Shown piece by piece: positions 17,576 through 26,302 of a stretch of 64,000 nucleotides of DNA. Each line of letters starts with the position of its first letter. Position 1 is the first letter of the stretch. The notes beneath the pieces are model-generated. The model worked only from the letters and a program-made list of their open reading frames with translations, was not told the origin of the DNA and searched no databases. Made by a program: the position numbers and the translations under genes. Origin of the DNA: Bacteroidales bacterium (lineage in GTDB: Bacteria > Bacteroidota > Bacteroidia > Bacteroidales > UBA932); assembly GCA_012798805.1 (NCBI GenBank), contig JAAZMM010000003.1, positions 1 through 64,000 on the forward strand, read 5' to 3'.

Positions 17576-18510
17576 CTGGGTCTTTTTCTTAAATTAATAA
17601 TGCTGCCCGGAAGAGGCTCTGCCCCGGGAGCCAGATTGTTATATTTGCGGAGGTGTTTCAGCCGAACGCCAAATCTTTGGGAAATGCTCCAGAGTGTTTC
17701 TTCCTCTTCGACAACATGACGGTCGAGATGTTTTGCGCTCTCCTTTCTTTTCTTTTCCAGATAAATAACCATTCCGGGAGTGATTTTCGCCTTTCTGTTG
17801 AGATCGTTGAAGCGGTAGAGCTCAAACCTAAAGAGATTATACTCTTTTGCAAGTGATTTGAAGGTATCATACTCTGTAGCTATGATATAGGCCACTTTGT
17901 TGCGGCTGTAAACTTCGCGGTAAAGGGAGACACGGTATAGGGGAGAGCCCTTTTTGGGATGTATTCTGATAGAGGCTTCAGCTTCGGCCGGGGAGGGAGG
18001 GAGCATAGTCACGGTATCATATTGATAGAGACGGTGCTCTTCGATAATGGATATCAAAAGTTGGGCATAATTGGGTGCTGTGGCGTATCCGGCTTTTTTG
18101 AGGCCATAACACCAACCTTTGTAATCGTCAGGTTCCAGTTCAAAGAGAAATGCATATCTATCCCAATACCTGAGAAAATCGGAATGGTCCCTGAATGACT
18201 CTTCCACATGGTCATATTTTCTGAAACACTCGTTGGGTGCATCATCGGTATGCCTGATTGTTTTTCCCTTCCAGCCGTGGCATTTAATACCGAAATGGTT
18301 ATTGGCCTCTCTTGCAAGATAGGAGTTGCCATTGCCCGACTCCAGACAGGCCTGAGCCAGTGTAATGCTGGCAGGGATACCGGAAATGGCCATTTCTTTG
18401 ATTGCAAGATCACTATAACGCGCTATATATTCGCTGCGGCTCATACGGGTAGATTGCCCTGTGAGCAACTGCGAAACCGCAATGGCCAATATGCATATCA
18501 CTCGTTTCAT
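17572..18510 (-). CDS. LysM glucosaminidase-domain peptidoglycan hydrolase
   Basis: The 312-residue protein has a signal peptide (about 1-20), a glucosaminidase (FlgJ/AcmA-type) domain (about 25-165) and two LysM-like segments (about 200-250 and 265-312, the latter VVEEEETLWSISQRFGVRLK). The presumed catalytic Glu is in AQACLESGNGNSYLA, and NNHFGIKCHGWKGKT is the typical following strand region. It should cleave GlcNAc-MurNAc linkages in the periplasm while LysM binds glycan. It is the first gene of an operon with mltG, under the -7 element at 18527-18534. Confidence 0.92.
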   Translation of the reverse strand: MKRVICILAIAVSQLLTGQSTRMSRSEYIARYSDLAIKEMAISGIPASITLAQACLESGNGNSYLAREANNHFGIKCHGWKGKTIRHTDDAPNECFRKYDHVEESFRDHSDFLRYWDRYAFLFELEPDDYKGWCYGLKKAGYATAPNYAQLLISIIEEHRLYQYDTVTMLPPSPAEAEASIRIHPKKGSPLYRVSLYREVYSRNKVAYIIATEYDTFKSLAKEYNLFRFELYRFNDLNRKAKITPGMVIYLEKKRKESAKHLDRHVVEEEETLWSISQRFGVRLKHLRKYNNLAPGAEPLPGSIINLRKRPR

Positions 18511-18526
18511 GCTCTGTTCAACTCGA

Positions 18527-18534
18527 CAAAGGTA
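18527..18534 (-). promoter_or_regulatory. -7 promoter element of the glucosaminidase-mltG operon
   Basis: The minus strand reads TACCTTTG, a full TAnnTTTG match, with a predicted start about 10 nt before the ATG at 18510. No -33 box at usual spacing is seen. The opposite-strand cobU has only a weak candidate (TATCTTCG at 18580-18587). Confidence 0.6.
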
Positions 18535-18610
18535 GCATATTTGGTCAAAACTTTGACCCCCTATGTGGAAAATTTCGATTATCTTCGCAGGGAATCTTTA
18601 ACACAATGCG

Positions 18611-19120
18611 ATGAAAAAAGTAATAGTGGTAACCGGTGGTGAGCGTTCCGGAAAGAGTTCGTATGCACAAAAGTTAGCATTAGAGTTCTCTCCAAACCCC
18701 GTTTATCTGGCAACGGCCAGGATTTGGGATGAAGAATTTAACCAACGGGTTATCCGTCATCAGCAGGAAAGGGGGGATGAGTGGAGCAATATCGAGGAAG
18801 AAAAGGAGCTGAGCAGACATCAGTTAGGCGGTAGGGTTATAGTGATGGACTGTGTCACTTTATGGTGTACAAATTGGTTTTACGACTTAAATTCCGATGT
18901 AGATAAATGTTTGGCTGAAATGAAGTCGGAATTTGATCGTTTTACATCTCAAGATGCCGTGTTTATCTTCGTGACCAATGAGATAGGTATGGGAGGCACT
19001 TCGGAAAATGAGCTGCAACGTAAGTTCGTGAACTTACAGGGTTGGATCAATCAATATATTGCAGCTCAGGCAGATGAGGTATTTCTAATGGTGTCGGGCA
19101 TTCCACTCAAAATCAAGTAA
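18611..19120 (+). CDS. cobU: Adenosylcobinamide kinase / adenosylcobinamide-phosphate guanylyltransferase
   Basis: The 169-residue bifunctional enzyme phosphorylates adenosylcobinamide and then transfers GMP to give adenosylcobinamide-GDP, the start of nucleotide-loop assembly. The P-loop GGERSGKS occupies 9-16. The VIRHQQERGDEW segment holds the His that is guanylylated in characterised CobU. VTNEIGMGGTSENELQRKF matches the C-terminal conserved block. Length is normal. It is the first gene of the five-gene plus-strand cob operon (cobU, apgM-like, cobT, cobS, cobC). Confidence 0.96.
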   Translation: MKKVIVVTGGERSGKSSYAQKLALEFSPNPVYLATARIWDEEFNQRVIRHQQERGDEWSNIEEEKELSRHQLGGRVIVMDCVTLWCTNWFYDLNSDVDKCLAEMKSEFDRFTSQDAVFIFVTNEIGMGGTSENELQRKFVNLQGWINQYIAAQADEVFLMVSGIPLKIK

Positions 19121-19124
19121 GAAC

Positions 19125-20336
19125 ATGAAATACATTATTGTTCTTTGTGACGGTATGTCGGATAGGCCAATAAAGTCTCTGAATAACCAAACTTTGTTGC
19201 AATACGCAAGGACTCCCAATATGGACCTGTTGGCAAGCCTGGGGCGTACCGGGCAGCTTTTGACAATTCCTGCAGGTTTTGACCCCGGCAGTGAAGTGGC
19301 CAATATATCCATTTTGGGATATGATTTGTCGGATATCCACGAAGGGAGGGCGGCATTTGAAGCGGTTGGTAGTGGAGTGGAGTTACAAAATGAGGATTTG
19401 GTGTTGAGGTGTAATTTGATCAATATTGAAGGCGATTTTTTGAATAATCATACAGCCGGATATATCACAACTGAGGAGGCGGAGGTTTTGATAACCTATC
19501 TGCAAGAACATTTAGGCAACGATCGGATCCGGTTTTATAGCGGAAAACAATTTCGTCACCTGGTTGTGATCAAAAAGGGTGACAAACGAGTGGAATGTAC
19601 CCCTCCTCATGAGATTCCATTACGACCATACTCTAATTACCTCTCAAAAGCGATAACGATTGAAGCAAAGGAAACCGCCTCTTTGATCAATGACTTAATG
19701 AGCAAGTCACAAAAATTATTGGCAGACCATCCCATTAATTACGATCGTGTAAGCAAAGGGAAAGTGCCTGCCAATGCTATTTGGCTCTGGAGTCCAAGTC
19801 ATCGCGCAAAGATTAAACCACTATCGGAAATCTACCCTGTGGTCCAAAAAGGTTCTGTTATTTCTGCCACGGATTTGATAAAAGGTATAGGTGTTTGTGC
19901 CGGACTTCACTCCATCAAAGTAGAGGGAGCAACGGGCTTATATGATACTAATTATAAAAATAAATTAGATGCCGCACTCGATGCATTAGTGAGTGATGAT
20001 TTTGTCTATTTGCATATTGAGGCCTGTGATGAGGCCGGCCATGCAGGAGATGCTAAGACGAAACTGCTTTCCATTGAGAATATTGATAAACAGATAGTAG
20101 GTCCTCTTTATGAGGCTTTAAAGAGTTGGGAAACACCCGTATCAATAGCTATTCTTCCGGACCATTCGACCCCTTGCGAGACTCGCACCCATACATCAGA
20201 TCCGGTCCCATTTTTGATTTATTATCCCGGCATTGTTCCTGATAATGTTCAGAAGTTTGATGAGCTGGAGTGTGCAAAGGGAAGTTATGGCCTGCTGAAA
20301 GGAAATCAATTTATGAATGAATTTTTGAGATTATAA
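19125..20336 (+). CDS. apgM/homoserine-kinase-like alkaline-phosphatase-superfamily enzyme in the cob operon
   Basis: The 403-residue protein belongs to the archaeal-type cofactor-independent phosphoglycerate mutase family, whose bacterial members include a proposed homoserine kinase subgroup. Signatures are [10 protein letters not shown] at the N-terminus (metal-binding Asp), [24 protein letters not shown] with the nucleophile-position Ser, [13 protein letters not shown], and the C-terminal metal motifs [13 protein letters not shown] and LPDHSTP. It lies 4 bp after cobU and 1 bp before cobT, so it is surely co-expressed with loop assembly. Because CobD needs L-threonine O-3-phosphate and no PduX is present, L-threonine kinase activity is a sensible inference. 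Phosphoglycerate mutase activity is the plain alternative. Confidence 0.85.
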   Translation: MKYIIVLCDGMSDRPIKSLNNQTLLQYARTPNMDLLASLGRTGQLLTIPAGFDPGSEVANISILGYDLSDIHEGRAAFEAVGSGVELQNEDLVLRCNLINIEGDFLNNHTAGYITTEEAEVLITYLQEHLGNDRIRFYSGKQFRHLVVIKKGDKRVECTPPHEIPLRPYSNYLSKAITIEAKETASLINDLMSKSQKLLADHPINYDRVSKGKVPANAIWLWSPSHRAKIKPLSEIYPVVQKGSVISATDLIKGIGVCAGLHSIKVEGATGLYDTNYKNKLDAALDALVSDDFVYLHIEACDEAGHAGDAKTKLLSIENIDKQIVGPLYEALKSWETPVSIAILPDHSTPCETRTHTSDPVPFLIYYPGIVPDNVQKFDELECAKGSYGLLKGNQFMNEFLRL

Positions 20337-20337
20337 T

Positions 20338-21375
20338 ATGAGAAAGTTTGCTATTTCCAAGCCTGATAAAAAAATATATGAGGTATTAGTCGATAAAATC
20401 AACAATCTTACAAAACCGAAAGGCTCGTTGGGTCATTTGGAAGAGCTGGCTCTTCAAATCGGGATGATTCAACAAACTTTATCACCTTCGCTCAAGCACC
20501 CTCAAAATATTCTTTTTGCTGCAGACCATGGAATTGTGGAAGAGGGGGTAACTCTTTCACCCAAAGAGGTAACATGGCAGCAATTGATCAATTTTACTCG
20601 GGGTGGCGGTGGAGTGAACCTTTTTTGCAGACAGCACAACTTTACTTTAAAACTTGTAGATGCGGGTGTTGACTATGAGTTGCCTTACGAAAAGGGCATC
20701 ATCAATATGAAGGTTCGAAGGGGAACCCGTAACTATCTCTATGAAGCAGCAATGACGGAGGAGGAAATGGAACTTTGTGTTGAACGGGGTTCGGCGATTG
20801 TAAGGCAGTGTTATGAGGAAGGAAGCAACATCCTCAGTTTCGGGGAGATGGGGGTTGGCAACACCTCTTCTTCCTCTATCTGGATGCATTGTTTTACCGC
20901 TATTCCTTTGGATAAATGTGTGGGGCCCGGTGCCGGATTAAATGATGAGGGCATAATGCATAAGTTGAAGATTTTGAAAAAATCTTTGGAAAACTACAAG
21001 GGAAATGGTGCACCACTTGATATTATTCGCTATTTTGGCGGTCTGGAAATGGTGATGGCCATTGGTGCGATGCTACAGGCAGCAGAACTTAAAATGATTA
21101 TACTTGTAGATGGCTTTATTATGACCAATTCTATTTTGGCAGCAAGTAAACTCTATCCCGATGTGCTGGATTATGCCATATTCGGTCATTGCGGCGATGA
21201 GTCGGGGCATAAGTTGCTGCTTGAAGCAATGAATGCAAAACCGTTATTGGATTTGGGGTTGCGTCTGGGAGAAGGGACGGGAGCCATTTGTGCCTATCCT
21301 ATTGTGGATTCGGCTGTTAGAATGATAAACGAAATGGAGACTTTTCAAAAAGCTTCCATTACAAAATATTTTTAA
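20338..21375 (+). CDS. cobT: Nicotinate-nucleotide:dimethylbenzimidazole phosphoribosyltransferase
   Basis: The 345-residue enzyme activates the lower-ligand base by making alpha-ribazole phosphate from nicotinate mononucleotide. It shows [19 protein letters not shown] near the N-terminus, [30 protein letters not shown] for phosphate binding, and [14 protein letters not shown], whose Glu is the catalytic base in characterised CobT. Length and ends are typical. Which benzimidazole or purine base it prefers cannot be read. Confidence 0.97.
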   Translation: MRKFAISKPDKKIYEVLVDKINNLTKPKGSLGHLEELALQIGMIQQTLSPSLKHPQNILFAADHGIVEEGVTLSPKEVTWQQLINFTRGGGGVNLFCRQHNFTLKLVDAGVDYELPYEKGIINMKVRRGTRNYLYEAAMTEEEMELCVERGSAIVRQCYEEGSNILSFGEMGVGNTSSSSIWMHCFTAIPLDKCVGPGAGLNDEGIMHKLKILKKSLENYKGNGAPLDIIRYFGGLEMVMAIGAMLQAAELKMIILVDGFIMTNSILAASKLYPDVLDYAIFGHCGDESGHKLLLEAMNAKPLLDLGLRLGEGTGAICAYPIVDSAVRMINEMETFQKASITKYF

Positions 21376-21379
21376 AACC

Positions 21380-22123
21380 ATGAATTTGCTGGCTGCCTTC
21401 ATTTTCTTTACGCGGCTTCCATTTTGGAGGATCAAGGATGTTCCTTCCGATTCTTTCAAGTATGTGGTTCCCTATTGGCCACTGGTGGGTTGGTTGACGG
21501 GTGGGCTTATGGCTTTGACTCTTTGGTTGTGCGCTCATATTCTGCCTGTCACAGTGGCCTGGATAGTAGCTATAGTTGTCCGTTTGTTGTTGACCGGAGC
21601 TTTGCATGAAGATGGTCTGGCAGATTTTTTAGATGGTTTCGGCGGGGGAGCAACGCGTGAGAAGGTGCTTTCAATTATGAAAGATTCGCATATTGGGACC
21701 TATGGTGTGATCGGATTGATTGTTTATTATTTGTTGCTGATGCAGATGACTGTTTTGCCGTTGGAGATACTTTGTCTGTTGGTGCTGTGTGGCGATTGTT
21801 GGGCAAAATTTGTAGCTTCTCAGATAACAAATCTATTGCCTTATGCGCGAAAAGAGGAGGATAGCAAATCTAAAGTGGTATATAGTCGTATGCGTATATG
21901 GGAAATATGCATTGCTCTCGTGGCCGGGGTGTTGCCGGCAATCCTTTTACTCCCTATGCGTTTTTGGATAGCACTCTTATTTCCGGTTCCGGTCCTCCTG
22001 TTGCTTTATTTTCTGATGAAGCGGAAAATAGGTGGCTATACCGGCGACTGCTGCGGAGCACTATTTATGTTGTGTGAATTATCATTTTATATAGGAGGTT
22101 TGATCATATGGAAGTTCTATTAA
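21380..22123 (+). CDS. cobS: Adenosylcobinamide-GDP ribazoletransferase (cobalamin synthase)
   Basis: The 247-residue integral membrane enzyme joins adenosylcobinamide-GDP to alpha-ribazole (phosphate). It has about six to seven hydrophobic segments. The conserved acidic motif HEDGLADFLDGFGGG and the following MKDSHIGTYG are clear family marks, likely ligating metal at the active site. FFTRLPFW near the N-terminus is also typical. Its last 16 bp overlap the start of cobC. Confidence 0.95.
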   Translation: MNLLAAFIFFTRLPFWRIKDVPSDSFKYVVPYWPLVGWLTGGLMALTLWLCAHILPVTVAWIVAIVVRLLLTGALHEDGLADFLDGFGGGATREKVLSIMKDSHIGTYGVIGLIVYYLLLMQMTVLPLEILCLLVLCGDCWAKFVASQITNLLPYARKEEDSKSKVVYSRMRIWEICIALVAGVLPAILLLPMRFWIALLFPVPVLLLLYFLMKRKIGGYTGDCCGALFMLCELSFYIGGLIIWKFY

Positions 22124-22638
22124 TTCGTCATACTGCCGTAGATGTGGCTCCGGGTATCTGTTATGGACAGACGGATGTTCCATTAAAGTCCACTTTCGAG
22201 CAAGAAGCGGAAGTTGTAAAAGGTGCGTTGTCATCCTATGAGCCATTTGACGCAGTCTATACAAGTCCGTTGTCCCGTTGTATGCATCTTGCTGTTTATT
22301 GCGGTTATCCGGATGCAATACGAGAGAACCGTATTATGGAAATTAATTTTGGTGAATGGGAAATGCAGCCTTATGCCGAGATTAAAGATCCCCGTTTGCA
22401 GGAATGGTACGATGATCATCTGAATGTGGCGGCCACGGGTGGAGAGTCTTTTGTGATATTGTACGAACGTGTGGCCAGTTTTCTGGAGGAACTTAAAACC
22501 AAACCATATTCCAAAGTGGCTCTGTTTTGTCATGGTGGCTCCATACTCTGTGCGCAAGTTTATGCAAAAACCATTTCTGTTGAAGAGGCATTTAACTCTT
22601 TAACACCGTATGGAGGCATTGTCCGCATCAATATTTAA
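22108..22638 (+). CDS. cobC: Alpha-ribazole phosphatase (histidine phosphatase family)
   Basis: The 176-residue enzyme removes the 5' phosphate in the last steps of loop assembly. The phospho-accepting His is in LLIRHTAVD near the N-terminus (RHT). TSPLSRCMHLA, MEINFGEWE and the second His in FCHGGSI complete the family pattern. It starts inside cobS. Its TAA overlaps the stop codon of cbiB on the other strand (22635-22638), so the two operons meet with no spacer. Confidence 0.92.
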   Translation: MEVLLIRHTAVDVAPGICYGQTDVPLKSTFEQEAEVVKGALSSYEPFDAVYTSPLSRCMHLAVYCGYPDAIRENRIMEINFGEWEMQPYAEIKDPRLQEWYDDHLNVAATGGESFVILYERVASFLEELKTKPYSKVALFCHGGSILCAQVYAKTISVEEAFNSLTPYGGIVRINI

Positions 22639-23573
22639 TAGGGGAGCAAGAAACTTAACGAGAGTACCATTGCCATCATTACCAACTCTGTCATTCGATT
22701 AATCCGGATGGCCCTTTCCATATCCTTTGTTGTAAGCAGACGATCATTGTAGCCGATAAATGGCTTCCATACCTCTTCTCCAAAATAGTTGTGAGGACCA
22801 CCGAAACGACAATTCAGGATCCCTGCCAAAGCAGCTTCGGGGTAACCGGCATTCGGACTGGTGTGTTGTTTGCCCTCTTTTCTGACAAACGAAAAGAGAG
22901 AAAACTTACCGGATACCAGTACCATCAAAAAAGCAGTAAGACGAGCCGGCAGATAGTTGACAACATCGTCCAGTCGCGCAGCGAAGCGGCCGAAATCCTT
23001 ATAGCGTTCATTGCGATAGCCAATCATGGAGTCGAGTGTATTGATCATCTTGTAGGCCATCATACCTGGAACACCCGCCAACAAATACCAAAAGAGTGGT
23101 GCTATTACACCGTCACTGAGATTTTCAGAAAGTGTTTCAAGGGCGGCACTTCTTATCTCTTGTGCCGACATTTCCGAAGTGTCGCGTCCAACTATACGTG
23201 CAACTTGTCGCCTTCCTTCCGGTAGTGATTGCTCTACAATAAGAAAGACTTTACGGACCTCCCTAATCAAAGTGGTTCCTGCCAAACAGTAGAATGCGAA
23301 TAAAGCATTTAAGAGAATTAAAAGCAGGGGAGAAAAATTTGCTATAAGCTTTTGCAGTCCCAGCATAAGGAAGAAAATGCCGGCTACCAGCAATAAAGTC
23401 AAAATCATCCCTTTCAAAAAGCGCCTGTTCCCTCTATTGAAAGCCTTTTCCCCGGCATCAATCATCTTGCCGAAGCCTACAACCGGATGTGGCAACGAAA
23501 CAGGGTCACCGAATAGCAGGTCAAGTCCCCAGGCTATTAAAAGGCTGATGGATTTTATCATAAAACTCCTCAA
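22635..23573 (-). CDS. cbiB: Adenosylcobinamide-phosphate synthase CbiB
   Basis: The 312-residue membrane enzyme attaches (R)-1-aminopropan-2-ol O-phosphate to adenosylcobyric acid. It shows WGLDLLFGDPVSLPHPVVGFGKMI at its N-terminus (a family signature), then membrane segments, the LSENLSDGVIAPLFWYLLAG motif and MINTLDSMIGYRNERYKDFG. Both of the latter are strongly conserved in CbiB. Last gene of the minus-strand operon, it overlaps cobD by 4 bp. Confidence 0.96.
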   Translation of the reverse strand: MRSFMIKSISLLIAWGLDLLFGDPVSLPHPVVGFGKMIDAGEKAFNRGNRRFLKGMILTLLLVAGIFFLMLGLQKLIANFSPLLLILLNALFAFYCLAGTTLIREVRKVFLIVEQSLPEGRRQVARIVGRDTSEMSAQEIRSAALETLSENLSDGVIAPLFWYLLAGVPGMMAYKMINTLDSMIGYRNERYKDFGRFAARLDDVVNYLPARLTAFLMVLVSGKFSLFSFVRKEGKQHTSPNAGYPEAALAGILNCRFGGPHNYFGEEVWKPFIGYNDRLLTTKDMERAIRINRMTELVMMAMVLSLSFLLPY

Positions 23574-24598
23574 TTATCAATCCATTGGGAAATTGCTGCC
23601 ACCAATAGGTCATTTTCCTTCGGCGTTTGTGTTGCAATACGGAAAAAACGCTCATCCAACCCTTCGAAGTTGGATGCATCCCTTATAAGTATCTCATGCG
23701 TTTTTACCAGGTAATCCTTTAATTCCGAGGCTTTTCCCTCGCGAAGTGAAGCCAGCATGAAATGAGTTTGTGTTTCCAATACTTCAATCCCCAAGCTTTT
23801 AAGGTTGGAGCTCAATCGTTTGGTTTCTTCCAGGTAGGCCTGTAAATCTATTTGTGCTTCCTGAGGGTTATCCAGAAGATAGAGGCCCGCCTGTATTGCA
23901 AGTTGATTGACTGACCATGGCATACGGTGGTTACGCAGTCGTTGTAACAGAGCAGCCTTTCCCGTAATATATCCCAATCGTAATCCCGGAATTGCATATC
24001 GCTTAGTCATGGAGTGAAGCAAAAGCAGATTCGGAAAACTTGCAGCTTCTTTAGCACTGAATGTCTTAGCTAAAGTGAAAAACTCGTAGGATTGATCTAT
24101 GATGAAACAGACTTTAGGATTGTGCTCAATTACCATTTGGAGATGATCAATATCATAAACCTTTCCGGTAGGATTGTTGGGATTACAGAGCCAAAGGGTC
24201 TGAATTTCCTTCGGCAACAAATATGCCTCTTTCTTATCAGGCAGACTAAAAATAGAGCTTACATTGTGTTCATGTATAAGACAAGCATCGGCATATTCGC
24301 TAAATGTAGGCTGGAGAATAGCCGTGTCAGCTCCACGAAAAGCCTGAGCTATCAGGTATATAGCCTCCGTTGCACCGTTTGTTACACATACTTCTTTGCT
24401 GTTCAGGTCTTTTGTGATTGCCAATTTTGCTTCCAATGAATAGGGCTCCGGCTCGGGATAACTTCCTATCTCATTCATACATTTGCACAAGTGCGTTTTC
24501 AGTCCCTCAATGTTTACCTTATTATAAACATTGGAGCTGAAGTTGGCTTTCATCTTCTTGCCATATTTATAGGCATCATCACCGTGTCCTTTAATCAT
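23570..24598 (-). CDS. cobD: L-threonine-O-3-phosphate decarboxylase CobD
   Basis: The 342-residue fold-type I PLP enzyme makes (R)-1-aminopropan-2-ol phosphate from L-threonine phosphate. The N-terminal GHGDDAYKYG resembles the family GHGGN motif. WLCNPNNPTGKVYDID is the substrate/PLP segment, and the Schiff-base Lys is in LHSMTKRYAIPGLRLGYI. An Arg near the C-terminus (FFRIATQT) should bind carboxylate. It overlaps cobQ by 8 bp and feeds CbiB directly. It needs threonine phosphate, for which no PduX/BluE-type kinase is encoded here. Confidence 0.94.
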   Translation of the reverse strand: MIKGHGDDAYKYGKKMKANFSSNVYNKVNIEGLKTHLCKCMNEIGSYPEPEPYSLEAKLAITKDLNSKEVCVTNGATEAIYLIAQAFRGADTAILQPTFSEYADACLIHEHNVSSIFSLPDKKEAYLLPKEIQTLWLCNPNNPTGKVYDIDHLQMVIEHNPKVCFIIDQSYEFFTLAKTFSAKEAASFPNLLLLHSMTKRYAIPGLRLGYITGKAALLQRLRNHRMPWSVNQLAIQAGLYLLDNPQEAQIDLQAYLEETKRLSSNLKSLGIEVLETQTHFMLASLREGKASELKDYLVKTHEILIRDASNFEGLDERFFRIATQTPKENDLLVAAISQWIDN

Positions 24599-25535
24599 AC
24601 TCTTTCGTCAGTATTTCGTAAACCAGCGTCATATCGATATGGTTTCGCACCAGTTCTGCCAGCTTGTCGTATTGTTCTTCTTTAAATTGATGATAATCAA
24701 ATGTACTATTTTCTTCGCTCCTATTGAGATGCTGCTTCAACAAAACCTCAGCTACATTGATTTCACCTTTTTTTGCCAGAGAGGATTTGGTAGCGAGGGA
24801 AGCAGAGTCCTCTTCCTCAATATATATATCTTTAAAATAAGGAACAACTCCCAGTACCGGTATGTGGCAAAGCTCTTCTAATATCTTTATGCCCGATTCG
24901 AATAGACGGATATCGCCTCTGAACTTGTTGATGATAATACCTTTAACCCGCTTTCTTTCTTCGGGCTTCAACAGCATCAGCGAGCCGTAAATGCTCGCAA
25001 ATACCCCTCCTCTGTCTATATCACCCACCAATATCACATCCGCACTGGCGTGCATAGCCATAGGCATATTTACAATATCGGTGTCGCGCAAATTTATTTC
25101 AGCAAGGCTTCCGGCTCCCTCCATTACGATAGGGTTAAATCTCTGTGAAAGGCGGTCGAAAGCGGCATATACCTCTTTTCGTAACTCTTCGCGGCCCTCT
25201 TTGCGGAAATAATCATAGGCGTCCTTTTTTCCGATAGGCACTCCGTTAAGCACCACTTGAGAAGTACGTTCACCAAATGGCTTCAATAACACCGGATTCA
25301 TATCCGTATGGCAGGGAATACTTGCCGCTTCGGCTTGAACGGCTTGTGCCCGTGCCATTTCCAGACCTTCAGGTGTGGTAAAGGAGTTTAGAGACATATT
25401 TTGCGCCTTAAACGGAGCGGGATTGTAACCATCCTGCTTGAAAATACGACAAAAAGCAGTCGCAATGATGCTTTTCCCAACATCGCTCCCCGTTCCTGCG
25501 AGCATGATCGGATGAAGTTTTTTGCGTTTCTTCAT
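24591..25535 (-). CDS. cobQ: Cobyric acid synthase CobQ/CbiP lacking the glutamine amidotransferase domain
   Basis: CobQ amidates adenosylcobyrinic acid a,c-diamide at positions b, d, e and g using ATP and glutamine. This copy has only 314 residues; the family usual is about 490-510. The dethiobiotin-synthetase-like ATPase domain is complete, with P-loop GTGSDVGKS (14-22), PFKAQNMSLNS, MEGAGSLAEINL and VGDIDRGGVFAS. After GEINVAEVLLKQ (about 257-268) the expected class-I GATase domain (with a GICGGY-type nucleophile Cys and a late His) is missing. The product runs straight into the usual CobQ C-terminal tail, QFKEEQYDKLAELVRNHIDM. The reading frame is intact through the junction. It overlaps pduO and cobD by 4 and 8 bp. 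Confidence 0.9.
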   Translation of the reverse strand: MKKRKKLHPIMLAGTGSDVGKSIIATAFCRIFKQDGYNPAPFKAQNMSLNSFTTPEGLEMARAQAVQAEAASIPCHTDMNPVLLKPFGERTSQVVLNGVPIGKKDAYDYFRKEGREELRKEVYAAFDRLSQRFNPIVMEGAGSLAEINLRDTDIVNMPMAMHASADVILVGDIDRGGVFASIYGSLMLLKPEERKRVKGIIINKFRGDIRLFESGIKILEELCHIPVLGVVPYFKDIYIEEEDSASLATKSSLAKKGEINVAEVLLKQHLNRSEENSTFDYHQFKEEQYDKLAELVRNHIDMTLVYEILTKEYD

Positions 25536-26101
25536 TTTTTGCGCTTATATGAAAAGTTATGCCATTTCTCTTCCCCCCTGTTTTGTTGCCACATTTCAAA
25601 ACGAGCCATAACAAAAAATAAATCCGAAATACGATTCATGAAGCGTAAGATAAGCTGTGGCACTTCGTCCTGCTTATTAAGAGTCCATAAACGGCGTTCT
25701 GCCCTGCGGGCTACTGCACGTGCAAATTGCAGATGGGCTGCCAAAGGAGTTCCACCTGGTAATACGAAATAATCATTTTCTTCCATTTGAGCAGTAAGTT
25801 CGTCCATCATTTTTTCACAAAACTCCACCAAATCGGGGGGTAATATATTGGGATTTTGTGCTCGTATGGCAGAAGGGGTTGCCACATGACTCATAACGAT
25901 CATTATATTACGCTGAATGGTAAAAAGGGAAGATTGCCATTCGTGCTCAGGAGGCAAGATAGAACGTATTATACCGATGAGGGTATTTAGTTCGTCAATG
26001 CAACCGTTGGCTTCTATGCGAATATCATCTTTGGGGACGCGCTCTCCTCCATGAATGCGTGTCATACCCTTGTCGCCACTGCGTGTATATATACGTCTCA
26101 T
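25532..26101 (-). CDS. pduO: ATP:cob(I)alamin adenosyltransferase, PduO type
   Basis: The 189-residue enzyme transfers the 5'-deoxyadenosyl group of ATP to Co(I) corrinoids. The N-terminal IYTRSGDKGMTRIHGGERVPKD is the ATP-binding signature of PduO-type enzymes. EANGCIDELNTLIG and the later RAVARRAERRLWTLNK (Arg residues at the active site) and FMNRISDLFFVMAR are also conserved. It opens the minus-strand operon (adenosyltransferase, cobQ, cobD, cbiB), in line with adenosylation preceding amidation. Confidence 0.94.
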   Translation of the reverse strand: MRRIYTRSGDKGMTRIHGGERVPKDDIRIEANGCIDELNTLIGIIRSILPPEHEWQSSLFTIQRNIMIVMSHVATPSAIRAQNPNILPPDLVEFCEKMMDELTAQMEENDYFVLPGGTPLAAHLQFARAVARRAERRLWTLNKQDEVPQLILRFMNRISDLFFVMARFEMWQQNRGEEKWHNFSYKRKK

Positions 26102-26234
26102 ACTTTTGTTATATTTATATCATTTGTTATATCACTCTATGGTACTACATACCTTTCAATACACAGTATCGTAGCAGGGCAATCGAACTGGATACGGTCT
26201 TGAAAATATAAAGGAAGTATTGCCGGTCAGGCCA

Positions 26235-26261
26235 CAAAATTAAAAAAATCCTTTACATTTG
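26235..26261. promoter_or_regulatory. Divergent promoter region, pduO operon and cbiHC operon
   Basis: On the plus strand TACATTTG (26254-26261) matches TAnnTTTG and lies about 40 bp before the cbiHC ATG. On the minus strand TAATTTTG (26235-26242) could drive the pduO operon with a leader of roughly 125 nt. Neither has a clear -33 box. I searched the 200-bp spacer for cobalamin riboswitch elements and found none. Confidence 0.4.
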
Positions 26262-26302
26262 TAAAATCTGCCAATTTCATTATAAATCCTATTGACTACA
26301 AT

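Noticed and set aside
24591-25535. CobQ shortened by a frameshift or stop codon
   Set aside because: The frame is open through the junction and ends with the family's own C-terminal tail, and cobD follows at once, so no hidden GATase coding remains in another frame.
26102-26302. A second cobalamin riboswitch between pduO and cbiHC
   Set aside because: The conserved blocks (GCCACTG, the GGGAA-GGTG-TCC core, AGACCTACC-like end) are absent on both strands.
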